From NCBI GenBank assembly GCA_964246695.1, contig CAXTSI010000266.1, forward strand, positions 1 through 12,410: DNA of 12,410 nucleotides, in the 5' to 3' direction. Of this stretch, positions 1 through 6,850 are shown piece by piece. The position numbers and the translations under genes are program-made. The notes beneath the pieces are model-generated. The model searched no databases and was not told the DNA's origin. It worked only from the letters and a program-made list of their open reading frames with translations. Position 1 is the stretch's first letter. Every line of letters begins with the position of its first letter. Origin of the DNA: Stigonema sp964246695. GTDB taxonomy: Bacteria > Cyanobacteriota > Cyanobacteriia > Cyanobacteriales > Nostocaceae.

Positions 1-49
1 TAATTGCTAATTGCTAATTGCTAATTGCTAATTGCTAATTGCTAATTGT
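1..49. repeat. Heptamer tandem array (TAATTGC)x7
   Basis: Six perfect copies of TAATTGC are followed by one TAATTGT. The array touches the left edge of the window, so its full length is unknown. Such 7-bp short tandemly repeated repetitive sequences are common between genes in cyanobacteria. The same heptamer appears on the other strand at 7355-7382. Confidence 0.95.
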
Positions 50-104
50 TACCACCCCTCACTCTAAAAAGAGCGCAACTTAGGTTAATTCTATTTTTTA
101 AGAG

Positions 105-147
105 TCAATAATCAATAGCTTTTTATGTGAGGACTATTGACTATTGA
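105..147. repeat. Imperfect inverted repeat downstream of the ATPase gene
   Basis: CAATAATCAATAG (106-118) and CTATTGACTATTG (134-146) pair with one mismatch; T105/A147 extends the stem, around a loop of about 15 nt. The arms are themselves built from a CAATAGT-like heptamer. It lies about 20 bp beyond the ATPase stop codon on its 3' side. It could act as a weak transcript-end hairpin, but there is no U-tract, so terminator function is only a guess. Confidence 0.55.
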
Positions 148-164
148 ATCGTGCAGCACTTGCC

Positions 165-1499
165 TTATGATTTGCGTTGCTGCCAACTAAGGACTTTTTC
201 AGTTTCTGCTAATGCTGGACTGATGCCAAACCAGCGCCCCAAGGGATCGCGGTATTCAAATACAAACATACTCCGCAGCAATCTTTGATATTCAGACTCA
301 CCTCTAACGCTTTGCTGGTTTACTACTTCATACAGTAGTTCCCACTCTTCTTCATCGATAGCTAACAGCAGGTCGTCGCGGTAGTCCTTAATCACTGCTT
401 CTAAACAGTCCTGCGAAAAAGGTGGATCTTGCCTTTGCAGGCAACTGTAAAGCAGCCCCAGTAAATTACGAATGTGTCCACCACTGATGCGACATAACCG
501 ATCCAAGGTTTCCGTGTGCTCGAATAATTCGGTGATTAATCCTAGCCTCCCATTAAAAGTAATTTCTGGAAAGGCTCTTGCCATTACAAGCTGGCGCAAT
601 AGAAACATCCCTGGTTCGTGGTCACTGCCATTTCTTTGCCGCACCAGTACCATTGGCAAAACTTTAGGAGCAATACCACCTCCCAAACGATTTTTTAGTG
701 TCTCATACTCGTTAGAGAAAATTAATGCCAGGGGAATTGTGTAAACTACGTGGCATTTGAGTCGGCGTAACTGTTCGCCACGGTCGATGAAGAGGTACTC
801 TGGTTGCGATCGCCCAGATGCTAAAGGACGCATATCCACTCGATCTAAGTTATCGATAATTACGACCAGTCCTTTTTGACCCCTAGCTTTTAGCTGTTCA
901 ACAGCTTTGTCTAATACCTCTTCGTTAATTGCTTGCAAAATACTATTTGTGCGGGGTTCTAAGTATTGTCTCAGTTGATTGCGCAACTGGGGGCTATCTT
1001 TGGTTTTGGCAGTAATTTTGGCAATACCTAAGGACAACTCTGCTTGTGCCGATAAATCAATCGGAGTTTGCAAAAAATCCCCAATTTCTTGGAACAGATT
1101 GGCAAAGTAACCCGGTTTAACTTTGATGCCAATCGCTTCTAAACTAACACTGACTTGACGGGCTACACTTAGCAGAATATCGCTAACATCGATATCCGCC
1201 ATATCTAGGTCTTGGCTTGACTCAAAATAAACTACATGAAACCCAGCCATCTCTAGTTCTGCCTTTAGGCGCTGCAACTCCGTTGACTTACCGCAGCCAA
1301 TATGACCTGTAAATAACTGGCAGGTTGGCTCATCAGGAGAAATACGCACGATGGTGCGTTGCAATTCTTCAACAATTTTGCAACCACGTACATCAGAAAA
1401 ATCTATGTAGTATTGCCGATCGGACGCATGACCCATAACCAACGTTTTACTGGGGTTGCAGGCTTTGAAAAAGCGTGACAAATTCAGTGTTGTTTTCAT
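165..1499 (-). CDS. P-loop ATPase (AAA/ORC-like), function unknown
   Basis: A 444-residue soluble protein. Walker A is GHIGCGKS (residues 65-72) and Walker B is the hydrophobic strand ending in D216 within VVIIDNLD. A later RISGGHIRNLL segment (337-347) resembles the sensor-2 region of AAA/ORC-type ATPases, and the last 70 or so residues look like a small winged-helix-type tail. There are no membrane segments or signal peptide. The fold points to ATP-driven conformational switching, perhaps as a chaperone- or STAND-like regulator, but no partner domain is visible and the substrate is unknown. The gene stands alone: the neighbour on the other side is divergent and 0.8 kb away. The ATG at 1499 has no clear Shine-Dalgarno sequence. 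A 10-bp-arm dyad lies 27-52 bp upstream and may control it. I recognise the family type (ATP-binding proteins frequent in cyanobacteria) but not a named gene. Confidence 0.85.
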   Translation of the reverse strand: MKTTLNLSRFFKACNPSKTLVMGHASDRQYYIDFSDVRGCKIVEELQRTIVRISPDEPTCQLFTGHIGCGKSTELQRLKAELEMAGFHVVYFESSQDLDMADIDVSDILLSVARQVSVSLEAIGIKVKPGYFANLFQEIGDFLQTPIDLSAQAELSLGIAKITAKTKDSPQLRNQLRQYLEPRTNSILQAINEEVLDKAVEQLKARGQKGLVVIIDNLDRVDMRPLASGRSQPEYLFIDRGEQLRRLKCHVVYTIPLALIFSNEYETLKNRLGGGIAPKVLPMVLVRQRNGSDHEPGMFLLRQLVMARAFPEITFNGRLGLITELFEHTETLDRLCRISGGHIRNLLGLLYSCLQRQDPPFSQDCLEAVIKDYRDDLLLAIDEEEWELLYEVVNQQSVRGESEYQRLLRSMFVFEYRDPLGRWFGISPALAETEKVLSWQQRKS

Positions 1500-1525
1500 G
1501 TATATTTATAGATGTAGACGCTTTT

Positions 1526-1551
1526 TTACTTGTATAGTAAAATACAAGTAA
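1526..1551. promoter_or_regulatory. Dyad upstream of the ATPase gene, possible operator
   Basis: TTACTTGTAT (1526-1535) and ATACAAGTAA (1542-1551) are perfect 10-bp inverted arms around a 6-nt AT spacer, 27 bp upstream of the ATPase start. Size, symmetry and position suit a dimeric repressor or activator site, but no regulator can be named. Confidence 0.4.
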
Positions 1552-1654
1552 TTTTTACTTAAATCTTTAGGCACATAATTAACTCGCAAGTTTTACCTTG
1601 CAAAATACAGCGTTGGATATTTACGCTTCACTCATAGTGAAATACGGCTGGCTT

Positions 1655-1679
1655 GTAGGGGCACAACATTGTTGTGTCC
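1655..1679. repeat. GTAGGGGC-type palindromic repeat
   Basis: GTAGGGGCACAACA followed by TTGTTGTGTCC forms a short hairpin (CACAACA-T-TGTTGTG core, 1662-1676). GTAGGGGC... elements are a recurring interspersed repeat style in cyanobacterial spacers. A related GTAGGGGC arm bounds the palindrome at 7593-7744. Confidence 0.6.
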
Positions 1680-1724
1680 ATTCCCGTGTATTGCAGTTGC
1701 GTAAGACGGAAGGAAGGAATTACG

Positions 1725-1744
1725 TCATGGTATTGATACCATGA
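1725..1744. promoter_or_regulatory. Perfect 9-bp-arm dyad in the ATPase/ftsQ spacer
   Basis: TCATGGTAT-TG-ATACCATGA is a perfect inverted repeat with a 2-nt centre, which is close to ideal geometry for a dimeric DNA-binding protein. It is 226 bp from the ATPase start and 536 bp from ftsQ, so the target gene is unclear. Confidence 0.35.
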
Positions 1745-2279
1745 TAGATGATTTTTGTCAACTAACTTAGAGTATATAAGCAGCAATGATTTTTTTGCAA
1801 GCGCAAAAAATTTTATTTAATGACTTGTTACCTTAGACTTGTTACCTTAGACGAACCCGAAGGGGCGTGACTTGTCCTAAATATTGCTTGCTACTAAGAA
1901 AACTGGTGACATATGTGCTGGTTAATTTCTCGGAGACAGGGAAATTTTGGTATGATATTCTCCACAAATACTCAGAGCGCTTGCTTGAACAACAGCAGTA
2001 TACAAATTGCTGGTGATTTGTCAATACCTGTTTTTAGCCAAGTTGGTGAAGAATGGCTCTGCGTCGGCTATATTCAATTGCGACACACTGCAAACTTTAA
2101 TATTTAAGAATTACTAGCGTCACCTGCGGTGATGTGCCAGTATAGTTGCTATAAGTTTTATTAAATTTTCAAAAAGTAGGTGTGCCAAGTGGTTCTACGT
2201 AGCTGACCGGATGTACTCAAATTATTTTAACGATCCGAGTACAACAAAGACTTGGACTGAAAGTGTGGAAGGGGTTTGA

Positions 2280-3098
2280 ATGGCTGGCATTTTATCAGTT
2301 TCCCGCACAAGTTTAGAAGGGCGGCGTAAGAAATTACGTAAAAAGCGGCAGATGAGAATTATTCAGGCTATGTGGCGAACCTTTGCCATAAGTGGTCTGG
2401 CTGGTGGTCTGCTGTGGATGGCAATTCAACCGATTTGGGTGCTAACTGACGAACACGACATTGTGATTTCCGGCAATCAATTACTTTCTCAACAAGCGAT
2501 TCAGTCATTGCTCGTGCTATCGTATCCTCGGTCTTTATGGCGAATTGAACCGTCTCAAATCGCTCAATCTTTGAAGCTGGAACCAACTATTGCACAAGCA
2601 ACTGTCACTCGTCGCCTGTTTCCGCCTGGATTAATAGTCCAAATCAAGGAACGCGTACCTGTAGCGATCGCGCAAACTCGTGACACTGACAGCAAAAAAG
2701 CATCAATGGGGTTACTAGATGCCAGTGGTGTTTGGATGCCTTTAGAAAAATACACGTCACTCAATCGATCTGAGTTGCCCAGTCTGAAAGTTATTGGCTT
2801 GCCAGAACAATACCGCCCCTATTGGGCACAATTTTATCAAGCTTTGAGCCAAAGTTCCGTCAAAGTGATGGAAATTGATTGGCAAGATCCAACGAATTTA
2901 ATTTTGAAAACAGAACTAGGAAAGGTGTATCTTGGTACTCCGAGTTTCCATATTCCCGAAAAAATCAGGGTAATGGCACAGATGCGCCATTTACCTGCAC
3001 AACTCAATCTCAGTCAAATAGAGTATATTGATTTGAAAAATCCAGATTCTCCCATAGTACAAATGAACCATAAGGTGTTGAATTCTCAAACTCCTTAA
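2280..3098 (+). CDS. ftsQ: Cell division protein FtsQ
   Basis: A 272-residue bitopic inner-membrane divisome protein. A basic cytoplasmic N-terminus (RRKKLRKKR, residues 15-23) precedes one transmembrane helix at about 33-55. A POTRA domain follows at about 57-126, beginning IVISGNQLLSQQAI and ending FPPGLIVQIKERVPVA. The FtsQ beta domain at about 128-262 ends with YIDLKNPDSPIVQ, the family's usual last beta strands. FtsQ links early FtsZ-associated proteins to septal peptidoglycan enzymes in the periplasm. The ATG is preceded by GGAAGGGG (2267-2274) with 5 nt spacing, which fixes the start. It lies upstream of ftsZ in the same orientation, as is common in cyanobacteria, but more than 800 bp and a hairpin separate them, so co-transcription is doubtful. 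No ddl or mur gene precedes it here. Confidence 0.95.
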   Translation: MAGILSVSRTSLEGRRKKLRKKRQMRIIQAMWRTFAISGLAGGLLWMAIQPIWVLTDEHDIVISGNQLLSQQAIQSLLVLSYPRSLWRIEPSQIAQSLKLEPTIAQATVTRRLFPPGLIVQIKERVPVAIAQTRDTDSKKASMGLLDASGVWMPLEKYTSLNRSELPSLKVIGLPEQYRPYWAQFYQALSQSSVKVMEIDWQDPTNLILKTELGKVYLGTPSFHIPEKIRVMAQMRHLPAQLNLSQIEYIDLKNPDSPIVQMNHKVLNSQTP

Positions 3099-3105
3099 AA
3101 AGATT

Positions 3106-3128
3106 TGGTGTATTTAATCTATACACCA
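3106..3128 (+). terminator. Stem-loop just after ftsQ, possible terminator
   Basis: TGGTGTAT (3106-3113) and ATACACCA (3121-3128) form a perfect 8-bp stem with a 7-nt loop, 8 bp after the ftsQ stop codon. No clean U-run follows, so it may be a transcript-protecting hairpin or a weak terminator instead of a classical intrinsic terminator. Confidence 0.45.
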
Positions 3129-3479
3129 CTCCTAGTTAATAAAGAAGTTTTATGCTGATAAATATATTTATTATTTTTGGTTTTTCAGCAATCCGCATAA
3201 ACATCGGCGTTAACTTCTCATTAAAATGGGAGGAACAATCGTCAAACTACTTATTGGGATGCAAAGCCTCTCTCGGTACTACCCTCATATTTGAATCATG
3301 GGTGCAAAATGTTAGACAATTTAATGACGGCGTCTGGGCAGGAAAACACATCTCTTGCGATCGGAAAATTCGACTGAACGCTGAGCGCGTTATCAAGTTG
3401 AGTTTGTAGTGTTTCATGAGAAAGTTAACTCACTAGCAGACGCACTCGGTAGATAAAGAGAGAGGGCGGCTTTTCGGAG

Positions 3480-3606
3480 GATGGGTGGTGCGGCAGAACC
3501 AACCATCTCGCTGCAACCAATTTTTCGCTGCCTACAACGACTGCACGTTGACACTTGGGCAAGAAGCCAACAGACGCCGAGAGGCGACTTGTTGGTGACG
3601 GGTAGC
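3480..3606 (+). ncRNA. Candidate structured RNA or leader element upstream of ftsZ
   Basis: Nested complementarity is visible in a locally GC-richer tract. Hairpin A pairs GATGG (3480-3484) with CCATC (3503-3507) and TGGT (3486-3489) with ACCA (3498-3501), with one mismatch. Hairpin B pairs CCAACA (3567-3572) with TGTTGG (3590-3595), and inside it CGCC-GAGA-GGCG (3575-3586). GCTGCC (3527-3532) can pair with GGTAGC (3601-3606) to close a domain around hairpin B. I do not recognise a known RNA family; it is not tmRNA, RNase P RNA or SRP RNA by their conserved motifs. Strand and transcription are inferred from ftsZ. Confidence 0.3.
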
Positions 3607-3725
3607 TAAAAACTAGTACAAAGCTTGTAATTTTATTTATAAGTATAAATAACTAGGACAAACAGGTCAGGGGCAGCAGTTGAGATACCAAAGGTAAAAG
3701 AGCGCAAAATCGGCAAAATATTAGT

Positions 3726-3743
3726 CAAGATATTAATATCTTG
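3726..3743. promoter_or_regulatory. Perfect 18-bp palindrome upstream of ftsZ
   Basis: CAAGATATTAATATCTTG is completely self-complementary with no spacer. It lies 255 bp upstream of the ftsZ ATG and about 40 bp upstream of a possible -10 hexamer (TATACT, 3780-3785). A regulator-binding site is the simplest reading. Confidence 0.4.
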
Positions 3744-3893
3744 TGGAAGTTATACAGCTTAATTTTAGCTAAATATCGGTATACTTCTTTAGCATTAGCC
3801 GTGCGACAGATGCCTTCATGGCTTATCCCATAGCAAAATAAACGCGTTTCCCATCCCCAACAATGTTGGAGTTTCGAGAACAAGAAACAAAAG

Positions 3894-3910
3894 TGCCATA
3901 GATTATGGCA
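3894..3910 (+). promoter_or_regulatory. Stem-loop in ftsZ 5' leader
   Basis: TGCCATA-GAT-TATGGCA, a perfect 7-bp stem with a 3-nt loop, sits 25 bp before the upstream GTG and 70 bp before the likely ATG of ftsZ. It could influence translation or mark an operator. Confidence 0.35.
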
Positions 3911-3980
3911 GCGTCAAACTATAGTTGATTCTTAGGTGAATAACACCTTAAAAAGTCGTTTATCTACCTTCCTGAACGCA

Positions 3981-5270
3981 ATGACACTTGATCATAACCA
4001 AGAGCTTACTTATAAGCACTCCCAGTCTACGGGACAGTCAGGGGTTTCACTGGCAGTCAATACCACTAATCCCTTTAATCATTCCGGGTTAAACTTTGGA
4101 CAAAACAATGACAGCAGGAAGATCCCAAGTGAAGACAGCCGAATTGGCGATATTGTTCCCGGTCGAGTCGCTAATATTAAAGTGATTGGTGTCGGTGGCG
4201 GTGGTGGAAATGCCGTTAACCGCATGATCGCTTCCGATGTGACTAACGTAGAGTTTTGGTCAATTAACACTGATGCCCAAGCTCTTACCTTAGCTTCAGA
4301 TTTCCGGCGGCTGCAAATTGGGCAGAAGCTGACGCGAGGTTTGGGAGCTGGTGGCAATCCTGCCATTGGTCAAAAGGCAGCTGAGGAATCACGAGACGAG
4401 ATTGCTACAGCTTTAGAAGGTGCCGACTTAGTATTTATCACGGCAGGTATGGGAGGTGGAACTGGTACGGGTGCAGCCCCAGTTGTTGCCGAAGTAGCAA
4501 AAGAAATGGGCGCTCTGACTGTTGGAGTAGTGACGCGTCCATTTATCTTTGAAGGACGCCGTCGCACCAGCCAAGCCGAGCAAGGCATCGAAGGTCTTAA
4601 AAGTAGGGTAGATACACTCATAATTATCCCTAACAATAAGCTGTTAGAAGTGATCCCAGAGCAAACGCCCGTGCAAGAAGCTTTTCGTTATGCAGATGAT
4701 GTCCTGCGTCAAGGGGTGCAAGGCATATCGGATATCATTACAATTCCTGGGTTGGTAAACGTTGACTTTGCTGATGTCCGAGCTGTGATGGCTGATGCGG
4801 GATCGGCATTGATGGGGATCGGCATTGGTTCGGGAAAATCAAGAGCAAGAGAAGCGGCGATCGCCGCGATCTCCTCTCCATTACTTGAAAGTTCTATTGA
4901 AGGAGCAAGAGGCGTAGTCTTTAACATTACTGGTGGTAGCGACCTGACTTTACATGAGGTGAATGCGGCTGCAGAAACAATCTATGAAGTGGTTGATCCC
5001 AACGCCAATATTATTTTTGGGGCAGTGATTGATGACAGGCTCCAAGGTGAAGTGAGAATTACCGTAATTGCCACTGGATTTACAGGTGAAATGCAAGCGG
5101 CACAACAGCAAGCCGCTGTCAACGCCCGGGTAGCACCCTCATCATCTAAACGACAAACGCCACAGCCACCACCAGTTAATCCATCAACACCAACTCCCCC
5201 CGATCCCAAAGAAAAACCCGGATTGGATATTCCTGAGTTCCTGCAACGGCGGCGACCACCACGCAATTAA
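3981..5270 (+). CDS. ftsZ: Cell division GTPase FtsZ
   Basis: The tubulin-like GTPase that polymerises into the Z ring. Numbering from ATG 3981 (429 residues), a long, poorly structured N-terminal extension (about 1-63, starting MTLDHNQELTYKHSQSTGQ) precedes the core at NIKVIGVGGGGGNAVNRM. The tubulin signature GGGTGTG is at 158-164. The T7 synergy loop NVDFADV is at 260-266 and supplies the catalytic acidic residues. A proline-rich linker (about 385-413) leads to the conserved C-terminal tail GLDIPEFLQRRR, which binds partner proteins. An in-frame GTG at 3936 would add 15 residues. Neither start has a Shine-Dalgarno sequence; I prefer the ATG because, as I recall, Nostoc-type FtsZ starts at the equivalent MTLD. 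N-terminal extensions of this kind are known from filamentous cyanobacteria. Confidence 0.97.
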   Translation: MTLDHNQELTYKHSQSTGQSGVSLAVNTTNPFNHSGLNFGQNNDSRKIPSEDSRIGDIVPGRVANIKVIGVGGGGGNAVNRMIASDVTNVEFWSINTDAQALTLASDFRRLQIGQKLTRGLGAGGNPAIGQKAAEESRDEIATALEGADLVFITAGMGGGTGTGAAPVVAEVAKEMGALTVGVVTRPFIFEGRRRTSQAEQGIEGLKSRVDTLIIIPNNKLLEVIPEQTPVQEAFRYADDVLRQGVQGISDIITIPGLVNVDFADVRAVMADAGSALMGIGIGSGKSRAREAAIAAISSPLLESSIEGARGVVFNITGGSDLTLHEVNAAAETIYEVVDPNANIIFGAVIDDRLQGEVRITVIATGFTGEMQAAQQQAAVNARVAPSSSKRQTPQPPPVNPSTPTPPDPKEKPGLDIPEFLQRRRPPRN

Positions 5271-5798
5271 GGGCGATCGCACCAAGCGCGGAGTTAGCCA
5301 TAAAGTTTAATTCCATTCTAGGGTTTCACTAGGGACTAGGGTAAGCAATTTGGTTGTGATCCCGATGTAGCCAATAAGAAACAAAACTCGTCAAAGCTAC
5401 CTACAGACTGAATTAATTTGGGTAGATCGTCCACTTGAGTGGATATCCCCCAATGCGTTTGGTGCAAAAAAGCCTCGGCAGAGAGTTTCCGCGCATTGTG
5501 ATGACCGCCTTTGATCCCACGATCATTTATCTTATCAGGGGAATTGCCCGACTACGGGCGTTAGCACTACATCTACACTCTCGAAAACACGCTTGGGATC
5601 AATAAGAATCATTTGGTCAGCAATGTTTCATTTTTTGAGGAAACCTTACAAACGAAACTGGCAGATTGCTGGAAGGCGTCGCTGTGAACTACGGTGTCAA
5701 GAAAACAGAAAATGATGAATTATGAATTATGTAGACGCCTTCTGGTAGCTTGCCGCAGGCTATGCCGAAAAATTTCATAATTCATCATTTATAATTAA
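5271..5798. other. Convergent spacer between ftsZ and gshB
   Basis: This 528-bp stretch opens with a GCGATCGC octamer right after the ftsZ stop codon and three CTAGGG direct copies (about 5319-5340). A 50-codon plus-strand frame at 5453-5605 (MRLVQKSLGREFPRIVMTAF at its start, Arg/Leu-rich) has no ribosome-binding site and no recognisable family; I do not call it a gene. The last 90 bp form an inverted-repeat element. No classical intrinsic terminator for ftsZ is seen. Confidence 0.5.
5710..5790. repeat. Inverted-repeat element beside gshB 3' end
   Basis: The perfect 17-bp arms aaatgatgaattatgaa (5710-5726) and its complement (5774-5790) enclose 47 bp holding a GTAGACGCC...TTGCCGCAGGC tract of the kind repeated across cyanobacterial genomes. 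The arms are 8 bp beyond the gshB stop codon, so the element could serve as its transcript-end hairpin. Similar AATTATGAAT/ATTCATCATT sequence recurs on the other side of gshB (6785-6850). Confidence 0.7.
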
Positions 5799-6764
5799 TC
5801 ATTTTTTTGCCTGCTCCACCCATTTAATAACTTGATGACCAACCTCAGAGCCGTTTAGTCGGTCTATCTCGCGAATCCCAGTCGGACTGGTAACGTTAAC
5901 CTCGGTAAGATAGCCACCAATAACATCGATGCCGACAAAAATCAAGCCGTCTTGGCGTAGGGTTTCAGCTAGTTGAGCGCAAATTTCCAGTTCTCTCGGA
6001 GTGATTTCAGTTTGGGCAACTGTGCCACCGGCAGCCATGTTATTGCGAAATTCACCTTGGGCAGAAAGGCGGTTAAGTGCACCGATTGGTTCGCCGTTAA
6101 GCAGGATAATCCGCTTGTCTCCCTCTTTTGCTTCTGGTAAGTAGGTTTGCACCATGATTGGCACTCGACCTTGGAAGGTACTGAGTTCGACGATGGAGTT
6201 GAAGTTACGATCGTCAGGTTGTAAGAATAAAATCCCAACTCCAGCTTTGTTTCCCAATGGCTTGAGAATTGCCGATCCCTTAGCTTCGACAAATTGCCGG
6301 ATCAACTGTTTATCAGCGGTAACGATGGTTTCTGGAATCGCTTTGGTAAACTGTAGAGCATACATTTTTTCGTTTGCTGCTCTGATGCCGCTTGGACTGT
6401 TAATTACCAAGGTTTTGTTTTGGTTTATGTAGTCCAGAATATAGGTGGCATAGAGGTAAGCCTCTGTGACTGGTGGATCTGTCCGCATGAATACGGCATC
6501 CATTGTTTCCAGGCTTGTAGCGGTGCGATCGCTCAACTTGTACCAAGGGTTCGTCGCCGAATAACGTCCCTCCACCAACTGCACTGGTACGAGTTCCACT
6601 TGTTCTAGAACTGCCCAAGCCACGCCCTCTACGACACTTAGTAAGTTTGCTTGAGTTACCCAAATTTCATGTCCCAGAGTTTGTGCTGCTTCCATCAAAG
6701 CAACGCTGGTATCGTGACATGGGTCAAGCTGATTGATGGGATCAATGATAAAAGCCAGTTTCAC
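5799..6764 (-). CDS. gshB: Glutathione synthetase
   Basis: A 321-residue ATP-grasp ligase that joins gamma-glutamylcysteine to glycine, using ATP and Mg2+, in the cytosol. From the GTG at 6764 the protein starts VKLAFIIDPINQLDPCHDTS. FMRTDPPV (92-99) is the family's substrate-domain motif. KPLGNKAGVGIL (168-179) belongs to the ATP-grasp fold. EGDKRIILLNGEPIGALNR (214-232) and RNNMAAGGT (240-248) are glutathione synthetase signatures, and LTEVNVTSPTG (286-296) supplies metal-binding Glu and Asn. The frame is open upstream to an ATG at 6827, but those 21 extra codons translate AT-rich repeat sequence. A GAGG at 6773-6776, 8 nt before the GTG, settles the start. It follows grxC on the same strand after 83 bp, a likely operon. 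gshA is not in the window. Confidence 0.97.
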   Translation of the reverse strand: MKLAFIIDPINQLDPCHDTSVALMEAAQTLGHEIWVTQANLLSVVEGVAWAVLEQVELVPVQLVEGRYSATNPWYKLSDRTATSLETMDAVFMRTDPPVTEAYLYATYILDYINQNKTLVINSPSGIRAANEKMYALQFTKAIPETIVTADKQLIRQFVEAKGSAILKPLGNKAGVGILFLQPDDRNFNSIVELSTFQGRVPIMVQTYLPEAKEGDKRIILLNGEPIGALNRLSAQGEFRNNMAAGGTVAQTEITPRELEICAQLAETLRQDGLIFVGIDVIGGYLTEVNVTSPTGIREIDRLNGSEVGHQVIKWVEQAKK

Positions 6765-6772
6765 GCGTTCTG

Positions 6773-6776
6773 CCTC
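6773..6776 (-). promoter_or_regulatory. Shine-Dalgarno GAGG deciding the gshB start
   Basis: GAGG on the minus strand, 8 nt before the GTG at 6764. It shows that translation starts at the conserved VKLAFIIDP and not at the upstream ATG (6827) created inside repeat sequence. Confidence 0.7.
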
Positions 6777-6782
6777 AATCGC

Positions 6783-6850
6783 CAAGTAAATTATGAATGA
6801 TAAATTATGAATTATGAATTTTTTCATGATTCATCATTCATCATCCATCA
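6783..6850. repeat. AT-rich repeats between grxC and gshB
   Basis: Runs of AATTATGAAT-like units are followed by ATTCATCATT/CATCCATCATT units with imperfect mutual complementarity. The sequence fills nearly the whole grxC-gshB spacer, up to the grxC stop codon. It is related to the arms of the element at 5710-5790, so gshB is bracketed by the same repeat type. Confidence 0.6.

Larger units (their letters stand above)
1500..2279. other. Divergent spacer between ATPase gene and ftsQ
   Basis: This 780-bp stretch holds the ATPase-proximal dyad, a GTAGGGGC-type palindromic repeat (1655-1679), a perfect 9-bp-arm dyad (1725-1744), and a small stem-loop CGTCACC-TGC-GGTGATG (2118-2134). Between about 1867 and 2107 two overlapping plus-strand frames read like protein: a GTG frame 1867-2016 (49 residues, containing FSETGKFWYDIL) and an ATG frame 1913-2107 (64 residues, containing VFSQVGEEWLCVGYIQL). 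Neither has a good ribosome-binding site. They could be one decayed gene with a frameshift near 2000, but I recognise no family. Confidence 0.5.
3099..3980 (+). other. Long ftsQ-ftsZ spacer / ftsZ leader region
   Basis: This stretch of about 880 bp has no convincing gene; an 85-codon frame at 3152-3409 shows no family resemblance and no ribosome-binding site. It contains the ftsQ hairpin, a GC-richer foldable segment (about 3440-3606), an 18-bp perfect palindrome (3726-3743), a CCAACA-A-TGTTGG palindrome (3857-3869) and a 7-bp stem-loop (3894-3910). A TATACT hexamer at 3780-3785 could be a -10 element but lacks a convincing -35. The size and the number of symmetric elements suggest layered control of ftsZ. 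Confidence 0.5.

Noticed and set aside
1..50. Heptamer array as a CRISPR
   Set aside because: The units are 7 bp with no spacers, so it is a simple tandem repeat.
2160..2260. tRNA-like sequence before ftsQ
   Set aside because: No acceptor stem, T-arm GTTCRA motif or plausible cloverleaf could be drawn.
3152..3409. 85-codon plus-strand frame in the ftsQ-ftsZ spacer
   Set aside because: No ribosome-binding site, no recognisable motif, and an AT-rich composition that explains an open frame by chance.
3440..3610. RNase P RNA, tmRNA or SRP RNA in the ftsZ leader
   Set aside because: The conserved motifs of these RNAs (for example GAGGAAAGTCC of RNase P) are absent.
5319..5345. CTAGGG copies as an ftsZ terminator
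   Set aside because: They are direct, not inverted, repeats and cannot form a hairpin with a U-tract.
5453..5605. 50-codon plus-strand frame downstream of ftsZ
   Set aside because: Basic and Arg/Leu-rich, but without a ribosome-binding site or known relatives; described in the spacer entry only.
6765..6827. N-terminal 21-residue extension of GshB as a signal or membrane segment
   Set aside because: It is translated repeat sequence; a Shine-Dalgarno GAGG before the GTG at 6764 and the conserved VKLAFIIDP start give a better explanation.
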